Shown one piece after another: positions 1 through 7,383 of a stretch of 64,000 bases of DNA. Made by a program: the position numbers and the translations under genes. The notes under the pieces were generated by a model. The model made no database searches. It was given only the letters and a program-made list of their open reading frames with translations, and was not told where the DNA came from. Source of the stretch: Spirochaetaceae bacterium (GTDB lineage: Bacteria; Spirochaetota; Spirochaetia; SZUA-6; Bin103); the NCBI GenBank assembly GCA_028820215.1, contig JAPPKD010000128.1, forward strand, positions 1 to 64,000, in the 5' to 3' direction. Numbering within the stretch: position 1 is the stretch's first letter; each line of letters starts with the position of its first letter.

Positions 1-36
1 GTCGTCCCTCCGACCCGAATCGGCCGACAGAGACCC

Positions 37-460
37 CTACAGCGCAATTTCCTCTGCTTCCGCGACGGTTGACATCAGCGCCTCCCAGCGTTGGGGCTTC
101 GCCGGCCCGCGCCGCCGTCTCCAGCACCGTGGGCTCCAGCTCGTAGGTCCTCACAATATACGAGAGCACCTGCAGCTCCAACTCGCTCCCGTCCGGCACC
201 CCCGACAGGATCCGCCGTAGCACCCCTTCCTCCGGCTGCCCGCGGAACGCCGCCACCAAGGCCGCCAGCCCAGACCACACCGCAGGAAGGCGTCCAGCAC
301 AAGGACGGCGGCCTCGCTCGAACGGGCACAGCACGATTCGAGTCTCCAGGAGGCTCGCGGCACTGACACAGGTCGCGGTCGCCGCCTCGATCACGCGATT
401 GAAGAGCCGCCGCGTCGGCTCTTCCTCCAGGATGGCGAGAGCCGACGTATCGATCACCAT
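37..460 (-). pseudogene. VapC-like PIN toxin remnant joined to Rpn-family nuclease fragment
   Basis: Translation from the ATG at 460 begins MVIDTSALAILEEEP and continues to VSAASLLETRIVL, the normal N-terminus of a VapC PIN-domain ribonuclease with its first acidic residue. About 43 codons in, the PIN-like reading (SSEAAVLVLDAFLRCG) moves to another frame, so the toxin is frameshifted. Further along, the first frame reads GSELELQVLSYIVRTYELE, and after one more shift RWEALMSTVAEAEEIAL then a stop near 37. That end resembles the C-terminal part of Rpn/YhgA-like PD-(D/E)XK nucleases. The start overlaps the antitoxin stop by one base. No intact toxin is encoded. The PIN call is firm; the Rpn call rests on a short match. 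Confidence 0.45.
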
Positions 461-714
461 CACACCGGCAGACCGCGCTCGTCATATCCGATGATCTGTT
501 CGGCACTCCGCCGGTCGAGCCGCGGCAGGTTGGCGCAGTGCAGGGCGATGTGATCCAGGTCATCGGCAAGCCGGAATCCAGCACGCGCGGTTTCCACCCG
601 CGCCAGTCTCTGCTCGATCGCGCGCTTGACGGCTTGGGTCAAGGACTCGCCGGTAAGGCTGGCGAGCCGTTTCGCCAAGGCGTGCGTCTCGTGGTCCTCG
701 ATGTTCAGCGGCAT
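460..714 (-). CDS. VapB-family antitoxin
   Basis: An 84-residue protein starting MPLNIEDHET, with an N-terminal ribbon-helix-helix-like segment (LAKRLASLTGESLTQAVKRA) and a C-terminal tail ending QIIGYDERGLPV. Both are typical of Rv0623-type VapB antitoxins, which bind and neutralise VapC and repress their own promoter. The ATG lies 5 nt after the stop of the upstream TIM-barrel gene, and the stop overlaps the start of the VapC remnant by one base, the usual TA coupling. The antitoxin is intact while its toxin is broken, so it is probably a leftover. Confidence 0.75.
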   Translation of the reverse strand: MPLNIEDHETHALAKRLASLTGESLTQAVKRAIEQRLARVETARAGFRLADDLDHIALHCANLPRLDRRSAEQIIGYDERGLPV

Positions 715-719
715 GACAG

Positions 720-2279
720 TCAGTACGTGAGCTCGAGTTGGATGCGGTCGATGGTGAGGATGGCCGCGGCCGCAGGGGAGGTGCGGTGGACGAACACGCG
801 GATCTCGTTCCTGCCCTTGCGGAACGCCTGCAGGTCTTCGTGAAACTCGATCCAGGCGGCGACCGGATCGTCGGTGAGGAGTTGCAGCGCCGCCGGCCTC
901 CACCGGTCGAGGCGCGTGCCGTTCACGGTCAGCCACAGTTGGTGGTGGCGGGTGAGGCCGCCGGTGACGTGGACGCAGAGGGCGGCGTGCCGCCTCGTGG
1001 TGCCAGCCGGTGCCGGCGCGACCTCTTCGCCCACGAACAGCGGCAGCGGCTCGGTGCCATCGGCGTCCGCCTCCACCGGCCAGCGGTCGCGGGTCAGGCG
1101 CAGGTCCGCGAAGGTGCGGCAGCCGGCCCGCTGTGACGGCAGGAAATCCCACTCGTACACGGTGTCCTTGCCTGCCATCGTCACCTCCTCGCCGACCTGC
1201 CACCACTGCGGGCGGGTCGGGTTGAAGAAGTTGAAGAGCTGAAACCCGTCGGCGCCCTGCATGCGCAGCGCGCGCGCCACCCCGCGCCACGCCGGAAGAT
1301 TCCCGTAGTGCTCGAGTTTCGACGCGTGCTCGCGGCCGATGGCGGCTGCCGGGGTCTTGCGGTGCGGAGCGAGTATCGGATAGATCGGCGTCTCGTGGCG
1401 GTGGGCCAGCGCGGCCAGCGGGCCGATCGGCGGGATGTGCTCGGCGCCGTACGCCAGCGACAGCAGGTCGACCAGCCCCTCTTCAAGCCACGCCTCCACG
1501 TCCAGGCCGGCGTTGCGCGAGATCTCCTCGTCGCCGACGCACCTTCCGGCCAGCAGGACCGGCCGGCCGCGGAGGTCGGCCTCCTCGTCCACGGCCTGTC
1601 GGATGCGACGCACCAGGTCGGTCATCAGGTCGCGATGCGCCGCGGTCACCGGCTCGTGCCGCATGCTCTCCGGGAAGTAGCAGGTGAAGCGCCAGAAATC
1701 GAGCTCGATGCCGTCGATGTCGTAGGTCCGGGCCACCTCGCGCATCGCTTCCACGGTCAGGTCGCGGATCGAGTCGACCTCGAAGTTCCACGCCGTCCAC
1801 AAGGAGCGGATCTCCGGGTAGCGGTGCCGGCGGCCCGCCTCCCGCGTGGACAGCGACCACTCGGGGTGCTGCCTGCGGATGTGGTACAGGATCGCGTTGT
1901 CGAACGCGTCGTGGCAGTCGTTCATGCGGTTGGAGTAGAAGATCTCCACGCCGCGCCGCCGGCAGGCATCGATCATCACCTCGAGGGCGTCGGCGCCCTC
2001 GGCGACAAGGCGGCGGTAGTTGGCCGTGGCGGTGCCGTCGGGATCCGGGCAGCCGTACAGCCGGCCGACCGGGCCGCCCGAGTGGTGCAGCCGCATGCCG
2101 TGCGTCGAGTAGTACCAGATCGAGTCGACCTGGGAGCCCCAGAGCGCCGTGGTGCGCTCGGCGAGCAGTGCCTCGGCGGCGCTCTCGTGCCGGTCCGGAC
2201 GCATCGAGAACAGGTCGTCGCCGTCGTTGTTGAAGATCAGCCGGCGGCGGCGCCGAGCGAGCGCCTTTCGTTCACTCAT
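720..2279 (-). CDS. TIM-barrel glycosyl hydrolase-like (family 10-like / GHL10) protein
   Basis: A 519-residue protein without a signal peptide. The N-terminal two thirds resemble GHL10-type (beta/alpha)8 barrels: MIDACRRRGVEIFYSNRMN, then DIDGIELDFWRF, a strand-end motif with acidic residues that could be catalytic, then WLEEGLVDLLSLAYGAEHI and a substrate-pocket-like FQLFNFFNPTR. The last ~120 residues look like a beta-sandwich. The start at 2279 (MSERKALARRRR) overlaps the end of arfB by 8 nt, so the two are probably translated from one message. The fold is likely; the substrate is unknown. A second, truncated protein of similar type starts at 63076. Confidence 0.65.
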   Translation of the reverse strand: MSERKALARRRRRLIFNNDGDDLFSMRPDRHESAAEALLAERTTALWGSQVDSIWYYSTHGMRLHHSGGPVGRLYGCPDPDGTATANYRRLVAEGADALEVMIDACRRRGVEIFYSNRMNDCHDAFDNAILYHIRRQHPEWSLSTREAGRRHRYPEIRSLWTAWNFEVDSIRDLTVEAMREVARTYDIDGIELDFWRFTCYFPESMRHEPVTAAHRDLMTDLVRRIRQAVDEEADLRGRPVLLAGRCVGDEEISRNAGLDVEAWLEEGLVDLLSLAYGAEHIPPIGPLAALAHRHETPIYPILAPHRKTPAAAIGREHASKLEHYGNLPAWRGVARALRMQGADGFQLFNFFNPTRPQWWQVGEEVTMAGKDTVYEWDFLPSQRAGCRTFADLRLTRDRWPVEADADGTEPLPLFVGEEVAPAPAGTTRRHAALCVHVTGGLTRHHQLWLTVNGTRLDRWRPAALQLLTDDPVAAWIEFHEDLQAFRKGRNEIRVFVHRTSPAAAAILTIDRIQLELTY

Positions 2280-2697
2280 CGTCGTCCGGCCGCGTGCCGC
2301 GCTGCCGCTTGATGGCGCCACGCTGTGCCTTTTCCTGCAGGCGCCGCTCGTGGGCGGCGCGGCTCGGACGGGTAGGGCGTCTCGGCCGGGGCTCCTGCAT
2401 CGCCCGCGCGATGAGCGCGGCCAGCCGTGCGCGCGCATCGCGGCGGTTTGCCTCCTGGGTGCGGAAGCGGCGCGCGGTGATGAGCACCGCGCCGTCGGCG
2501 GTCAGCCTGGATCCGGCGGCCCGCAGCAGGCGCTCCCGCACCTCCGGGGACAGCACCCGCGAGCCCGCCGCGTCGAAGCGGAGCTGCACGGCCGTGGCCA
2601 CCTTGTTCACGTTCTGGCCACCCGGCCCGCTGGCCTGGATGAAGCGTTCGTCCAGCTCGTGGTCCGGGATGACGAGATCGGGCGTGATCTCCATCAC
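2272..2697 (-). CDS. arfB: ArfB-type alternative ribosome-rescue peptidyl-tRNA hydrolase
   Basis: A 141-residue protein, the usual length of ArfB/YaeJ. The catalytic GGQ motif is at residues 26-28 in the context SGPGGQNVNK. A very basic C-terminal tail (KAQRGAIKRQRGTRP) matches the segment that enters the mRNA channel of stalled ribosomes. ArfB frees stalled ribosomes by hydrolysing peptidyl-tRNA when no stop codon is in the A site. It lies between an aldo/keto reductase (9 nt upstream) and the TIM-barrel gene it overlaps by 8 nt, so it is probably part of one operon, although its role is unrelated to sugar use. Confidence 0.9.
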   Translation of the reverse strand: MMEITPDLVIPDHELDERFIQASGPGGQNVNKVATAVQLRFDAAGSRVLSPEVRERLLRAAGSRLTADGAVLITARRFRTQEANRRDARARLAALIARAMQEPRPRRPTRPSRAAHERRLQEKAQRGAIKRQRGTRPDDDE

Positions 2698-2706
2698 GTC
2701 CCGGGG

Positions 2707-3612
2707 CTACGCGGCCGGAGCGGACCGCTCGCCGGCGTCGTCGAGCCGCCGCTTCGCCTCGCCAAGCGTGTCCTCCGGCAGCGGCCCGCGCAGCACGGCG
2801 GCCAGGTTCTCCTGCAGGTGCGCGGGCCGGGTGGTGCCGACGATGATGGTGTGGGCATGCGGGTGGCTCAGGGTGTAGCGCAGCACGAACGCCGAGCGGC
2901 TCTCGCCGGCTTCGCGCAACTCGTCCAGGCCGGCGCGCTCGAAGACCGCCCAGCGATCCGCCGACCCGCGTCCGCTGCCCGGCTCGCCCTGCGCCACGCC
3001 GCCGCGGATGACGATGCCCACACCGGCCTCGCCCGCGCGGGTGATCCACTCCTCGTGTCCGCGCTCCAACGCGGAGTAGGGGATCTGCATCACGTCGAAC
3101 ACGCCCCACTCCAGGTAGGCGGGCAGATCCGGCAGCATGGTTGAGACGCCGATGAAGCGCACCTGCCCGTTGCGGCGCATCTCCTGCAGGGCGTCGACCA
3201 GGCCGCCCGCCTCGCACTCCGCGACCCCGGGGTTGTGGAGCTGCATCACGTCGACGCTGTCACGGCCCAGGCGCTTCAGGCTGATCTCCAGGCCGCGGAA
3301 CAGGTTGTCGCGCGTCCACTCGTGCGTGGACGCGTTCAGTCCGGGCAGGGTGTCGGTGCAGCCGCACTTGGTGGCCAGGATGAACTCGCCATACCTGCTG
3401 CCCAGAGAGGCGCCGATGCGGCGCTCGGACTCGGCGTAGTCGTAGGCGGTATCGATGAAGTTGATGCCGGCGTCCAGCACCTGGTTGAGCTGCCGGTCCG
3501 CGGTCTCATCGGTCCAGTGCGGCCTGTCGGGGCCGGCCAGCGCGGTGCCGAAGCCGAGCCGGGTCACGTTCAGGCCGGTGTCGCCGAAGGCAGCGCTGGG
3601 AAGGGGTTGCAT
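2707..3612 (-). CDS. Aldo/keto reductase
   Basis: A 301-residue NAD(P)H-dependent oxidoreductase of the AKR superfamily. The catalytic tetrad is visible: Asp and Tyr in INFIDTAYDYAESERRIG, Lys in ILATKCG, His in VDVMQLHNPG. Beta-strand signatures VRFIGVST and the cofactor-end motif HTIIVGTTRPAHLQENL follow. The start was placed at 3612 (MQPLPSAAFG) rather than at the ATG at 3633, because a TATCAT box lies 6 nt upstream and the extra seven residues are not family-like. First gene of a probable operon with arfB and the TIM-barrel gene. Substrate unknown; a sugar or sugar lactone is plausible from context. Confidence 0.85.
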   Translation of the reverse strand: MQPLPSAAFGDTGLNVTRLGFGTALAGPDRPHWTDETADRQLNQVLDAGINFIDTAYDYAESERRIGASLGSRYGEFILATKCGCTDTLPGLNASTHEWTRDNLFRGLEISLKRLGRDSVDVMQLHNPGVAECEAGGLVDALQEMRRNGQVRFIGVSTMLPDLPAYLEWGVFDVMQIPYSALERGHEEWITRAGEAGVGIVIRGGVAQGEPGSGRGSADRWAVFERAGLDELREAGESRSAFVLRYTLSHPHAHTIIVGTTRPAHLQENLAAVLRGPLPEDTLGEAKRRLDDAGERSAPAA

Positions 3613-3618
3613 GCGCCC

Positions 3619-3624
3619 ATGATA
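3619..3624 (-). promoter_or_regulatory. Candidate -10 box of a leaderless promoter
   Basis: TATCAT on the minus strand ends 6 nt before the ATG at 3612. Transcription starting 6-7 nt after a -10 box would begin at the start codon, giving an mRNA without a leader. No Shine-Dalgarno sequence and no clear -35 box are seen. Same layout as at several other genes in the window. Confidence 0.4.
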
Positions 3625-3763
3625 CACCTGCATGGGAGGCTGTCGTTCACGCTTTTGTCGCGAGTTGTTCGATTGCGCAGTGGAGGATTCTTGACGCTGG
3701 CACTCGTGCGAACTTGAACGGCCCCTCGCCCGGGTGCATCATGCCGTCATAGGAGGTGGTCCA

Positions 3764-5425
3764 ATGAGAAAGTTGACCATGTTCGTTCTTGCGCTGATGG
3801 TTCTGCCGGTGCTCGGGCTGATGGCGGCCGGCCAGCAGGTCGCTACCACGGCGGAGCCGATGGAGATCTCCTGGTTCGGGCTCTACGGGGCCGAGATCCA
3901 GGACGGCAACGAGGTGCAACAGCACCTGGAGGAGATGTTCGACGTCACGCTCGTCAACAAGCAGATCGACTACAAGGATCGGGAGAAGATCAATCTCATG
4001 ATCGCTTCCGGCGAGCACACCGACTACACGTACGCCTTCGTGAACATGGTCGATTTCTTCACGAAGGGGGCGTTCCGCAGCATCCCGCGGGACATGATCC
4101 GCGAGCACGCGCCCGGCTACACCGCGTGGCTGGACGCCAGCGGGCCGGTGGCATGGCACCTGGGTCTGGTGCCCGGATCGGAGGACGAGTACATGGGGCT
4201 GGTGCGGGCGCTGGACTACAAGATCGGCACCACCTATGAGCCGTTCTTCCGCCTGGACTACCTGGAGGCGGTCGGCGTCGAGGTTCCGGGACTGATTCCG
4301 GTCGGCGCCCGGCACTGCGAAGGCGCCTGTTTCTGGACCAAGGAGGCGTTCACGGCCGACCAGGTGGAGGAGATCCTGTACCTGTTCCGCGACGGCGATC
4401 CTTCCGGCGGCGTGCACGACGTGATTCCACTGGGCATCTCCAACGAGTCCAACGCGTTCGGGCTGTACTACATCCTTGCGCTGCACGGCCTCAACGGCGT
4501 CGACAACTACGACGACGGCGGCAAGACCGTGAAGCAGGCCGTGCACTCGCAGTTCCGGGAGGCGCTGAAGACGGCGCAGCGCTGGTTCCAGGATGGGCTG
4601 ATGGACTCGGAGCTGCCGGCGGTGAACCGCAAGCCGACGATGTACGACAAGATCATCGCCGGCATCTACGGCACCTACACCTTCGCCTACGGCAACATCG
4701 GGCTGAGCGGCGATCCGAGCCGCGACCACGAGATCCCGCAGTCGATCATCGCCCGCTACCCCGACGCCAGGGTGGTGGTGACGCCGCCGACTATCGCCTA
4801 CGACGGCAAGCAGTATGCGCCCGCCGGCGTCGCCGCGTTCCCGATCGATGCCAACGGCATCAGCGCCGTTCACGTCGGCGTCTCCGACGAGAAGCTCGCC
4901 AAGATCCTGCAGATCTACGACTACGTCAACTTCGACGGCAACGGCATGCTGTACACGCAGTACGGCACCGAGGGCGTGAACTTCGAGTGGGACGGCGAGG
5001 CCGGCAACTCCTATCCGACCGCAATCGAAGGTCAGCGCGGGTTCGGCGGCCAGTGGGGCTTCGGCTACTACAACGCCAACACCCGCCACAAGGAGCTGTA
5101 CAGCCGCTACCAGATCCCGGTGCTGAACAAGGAGCTGGAGCAGTACTTCAAGCTCGGTCCCGGCGCCGACTGGGCCGTGCCGCAGTTCCGCCAGGACGTG
5201 CTGGGAGAGACCGACTACATCGAGCTGTCCGCGAAGCTGCGCGGGGCGCTGAACACGCTCCGCGACGAGTTCACCTGGGAGGCGGTGACCACGGACCTGG
5301 ACATCGACGCCGCGTGGGACGCCTACGTGGAGCGCTGGCTGTCGGCGGGCGGCCAGGAGCTGCTGGACGAGCTTGCGAAGATGCCGCAGGTGCTGCCGCT
5401 CCGCGAGGGGAAATTCGTCTACTAA
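3764..5425 (+). CDS. Importer 1 solute-binding protein (LplA-like, extracellular family 1)
   Basis: A 553-residue periplasmic binding protein. The signal peptide (MRKLTMFVLALMVLPVLGL then MAAGQQ) lacks a lipobox cysteine. The mature part begins EPMEISWFGLYGAEIQDGN and keeps the long family pattern with YKDREKINLMIASGEHTDYTY, FFRLDYLEAVGVE and a C-terminal ERWLSAGGQELLDEL. This resembles the ~550-residue LplA/YtcQ binding proteins that deliver oligosaccharides or uronate oligomers. The start is fixed by AGGAGGTGG about 10 nt before the ATG. Two permease genes follow after a strong hairpin. Ligand unknown. Confidence 0.85.
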   Translation: MRKLTMFVLALMVLPVLGLMAAGQQVATTAEPMEISWFGLYGAEIQDGNEVQQHLEEMFDVTLVNKQIDYKDREKINLMIASGEHTDYTYAFVNMVDFFTKGAFRSIPRDMIREHAPGYTAWLDASGPVAWHLGLVPGSEDEYMGLVRALDYKIGTTYEPFFRLDYLEAVGVEVPGLIPVGARHCEGACFWTKEAFTADQVEEILYLFRDGDPSGGVHDVIPLGISNESNAFGLYYILALHGLNGVDNYDDGGKTVKQAVHSQFREALKTAQRWFQDGLMDSELPAVNRKPTMYDKIIAGIYGTYTFAYGNIGLSGDPSRDHEIPQSIIARYPDARVVVTPPTIAYDGKQYAPAGVAAFPIDANGISAVHVGVSDEKLAKILQIYDYVNFDGNGMLYTQYGTEGVNFEWDGEAGNSYPTAIEGQRGFGGQWGFGYYNANTRHKELYSRYQIPVLNKELEQYFKLGPGADWAVPQFRQDVLGETDYIELSAKLRGALNTLRDEFTWEAVTTDLDIDAAWDAYVERWLSAGGQELLDELAKMPQVLPLREGKFVY

Positions 5426-5465
5426 GGCGAGAAACGGTTCCTGACGTGAACCGGTACACAGCCAC

Positions 5466-5495
5466 GGGAAGCCCGGCTCTGCGGCCGGGCTTCCC
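5466..5495 (+). terminator. 12-bp stem-loop between binding-protein and permease genes
   Basis: GGGAAGCCCGGC (5466-5477) and GCCGGGCTTCCC (5484-5495) pair perfectly around a 6-nt loop. There is no U-tract, and the 3' arm ends 15 nt before the GTG of the permease. A partial attenuator or an mRNA-stabilising hairpin would explain how the binding protein is made in excess over the permeases. Confidence 0.6.
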
Positions 5496-5510
5496 CCATT
5501 GAGGCCGCCG

Positions 5511-6482
5511 GTGTCGGAATCGGCGCCCGCCGCGGCCCCGCCGGATGCGCCCGCGGAGTTGCACCGCGCGGCGCTGCGCCGCCAGAAGATCGCGCGGGCG
5601 ATCCGCATGCGCCACGTCTACTCGCTGCTGGTGCTGTCCTTCGGCCTGCTGGTGGTCTTCAAGTACATCCCGATCTACGGGGTGCTGATCGCCTTCAAGG
5701 ACTTCACCATCCACCGGGGCATCATCGGCAGCCCCTGGAACGACTTCGAGCACTTCCGCTGGCTGTTCCGCGATCCGTTCTTCTTCCGGGTGCTGTTCAA
5801 CACCTTCTGGATCAGCGTCCTGCGCATCGTCTTCTCCTTTCCCATGCCGATCATCCTGGCGTTGATGCTCAACGAGGTGCGCTCGAGCCTGTACAAGCGG
5901 ACCTCGCAGACGATTACCTACCTTCCGCACTTCATCTCCTGGGTGATCCTGGGCGGCATCCTCACCGAGGTGCTGTCGCCGCAGCGCGGCATCGCCGGCT
6001 ATCTCTGGACCCTGCTCGGCTGGGAGCCGGTGAACTGGCTGGCGCGCAAGGAGACCTTTCGCGGGCTGCTGGTGGTCACCGGCATCTGGCAGGGGGTGGG
6101 GTGGGGCAGCATCATCTACCTGGCCGCCCTCAGCTCGGTCGACCCCACGCTCTACGAGGCGGCGGCCATCGACGGCGCCAACCGCTATCACCAGGCGCGC
6201 TATGTCTCGCTGCCGTCGCTGATTCCCGCGATCGTGATCCTGTTTCTGTTGCAGGTGGGCAACATCCTGGAGGAGTCCTTTCAGCAGATCTTCAACCTGT
6301 ACAACCCGGCGGTGTACGAGGTGGCCGACGTGTTCAGCACCTACATCTACCGATCAGGCATCGAGCAGGCGCGCTATTCCTACTCCACGGCCGTCGGCCT
6401 GTTTCAGAACACCGTCGGCGTGGTGGTGCTGATCGGAGTGAACTGGATCCTGCGCCGCTTCAGCGAGTACGCGATATGGTAG
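5511..6482 (+). CDS. Importer 1 permease, LplB type
   Basis: A 323-residue inner-membrane permease of the MalF/LplB group with about six membrane segments (first YSLLVLSFGLLVVFKYIPI). It has the EAA-loop motif YEAAAIDGANRYHQARYVSL, which docks the ATPase, and the C-terminal family signature FSEYAIW. The GTG at 5511 was chosen because TTGAGG lies 6 nt upstream; a TTG at 5499 is the alternative. Its end overlaps the start of the next permease. It should form a heterodimeric channel with that protein. Confidence 0.88.
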   Translation: MSESAPAAAPPDAPAELHRAALRRQKIARAIRMRHVYSLLVLSFGLLVVFKYIPIYGVLIAFKDFTIHRGIIGSPWNDFEHFRWLFRDPFFFRVLFNTFWISVLRIVFSFPMPIILALMLNEVRSSLYKRTSQTITYLPHFISWVILGGILTEVLSPQRGIAGYLWTLLGWEPVNWLARKETFRGLLVVTGIWQGVGWGSIIYLAALSSVDPTLYEAAAIDGANRYHQARYVSLPSLIPAIVILFLLQVGNILEESFQQIFNLYNPAVYEVADVFSTYIYRSGIEQARYSYSTAVGLFQNTVGVVVLIGVNWILRRFSEYAIW

Positions 6483-7372
6483 CGACGGCGCTGGGGCGCC
6501 GCTCGGCGCTCGGCCTGGCCTTCGACGCCTGCAACTACGCGCTGCTGCTGTTGCTGTCGCTGTCGATCATCTACCCGTTCTGGAACCTGTTCCTGACCTC
6601 GTTCTCGCCGGTCGAGGAGGTGACCTCGCTCGGCATGCACCTCTGGATCGAGAGCTGGACCGTCTCTTCCTGGGGCTTCGTACTGCAGGAGAACGACGTC
6701 CTGCAGGCATATCTCAACACCATCCACCGCGTCGTGTTCGGGACGCTGACCACGCTGCTGGTCACCTTCAGCGGCGCCTACGCGCTGGCGAAGCGCGACC
6801 TGCCGGGCCGCGGCACGATCACGACGCTGTTCATCTTCACCCTCTGGTTCGGGGGAGGGTTGATCCCCACCTATCTGCTGATCCGCTCGCTGGGGATGAT
6901 CAACAGCCGCTGGGTGCTCATCCTCCCGGTGGCGCTGAACGTCTACTACATCGTCATCGCCCGCAACTTCATGATGACGATCGACCAGTCGCTGGAGGAC
7001 TCGGCGATCATCGACGGCGCCGGCTACTGGACCATCCTGTTCCGCATCGTCCTGCCGGTCTCGAAGCCGGTGCTGGCGACGATCGCGCTGTGGGCGGCGG
7101 TGTCGCACTGGAATGCGTGGTTCGACGCGCTGATCTACCTCAACGACGCCGACAAGCGTGTGCTGCAGATGCTGGTGCGCGACATGATCCAGCTCGTCAC
7201 CTTCGACGAGCTGCTCGACTACGTGGAAGACCTGCCGGTCAAGGAGCACATCCCGCCGCAATCCGTGCGCGCGGTCACCATCCTGATCACCATCGGCCCG
7301 ATCGTGATGGTCTACCCCTTCATCCAGAAGTACTTCGTCAAGGGCGTGATGCTCGGATCGCTGAAGGGCTGA
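6476..7372 (+). CDS. Importer 1 permease, LplC/YtcP type
   Basis: A 298-residue second permease of the MalG/YtcP group: first membrane segment YALLLLLSLSIIYPFWNLF, family signature FGGGLIPTYLLIRSLGMINS, EAA-loop motif LEDSAIIDGAGYWTILFRIV, and the typical end FIQKYFVKGVMLGSLKG. It starts at ATG 6476, inside the last codons of the first permease (7-nt overlap), so the pair is translationally coupled. No ATPase gene follows; the next gene is convergent. Confidence 0.88.
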   Translation: MVATALGRRSALGLAFDACNYALLLLLSLSIIYPFWNLFLTSFSPVEEVTSLGMHLWIESWTVSSWGFVLQENDVLQAYLNTIHRVVFGTLTTLLVTFSGAYALAKRDLPGRGTITTLFIFTLWFGGGLIPTYLLIRSLGMINSRWVLILPVALNVYYIVIARNFMMTIDQSLEDSAIIDGAGYWTILFRIVLPVSKPVLATIALWAAVSHWNAWFDALIYLNDADKRVLQMLVRDMIQLVTFDELLDYVEDLPVKEHIPPQSVRAVTILITIGPIVMVYPFIQKYFVKGVMLGSLKG

Positions 7373-7383
7373 CCCCGGGTCAG
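7369..7383. terminator. 15-bp palindrome spanning two convergent stop codons
   Basis: CTGACCC-C-GGGTCAG is a perfect inverted repeat containing the stop codon of the permease (plus strand) and that of propeller A (minus strand). It is short and lacks a U-tract, so termination is only a possibility. Confidence 0.3.

Noticed and set aside
3647..5608. Long minus-strand frame opposite the importer 1 binding-protein gene
   Set aside because: Such antisense frames are common in high-GC DNA; its translation is low-complexity Val/Leu/Ala/His/Arg-rich with no domain, while the plus strand has a signal peptide, a family match and a Shine-Dalgarno site.
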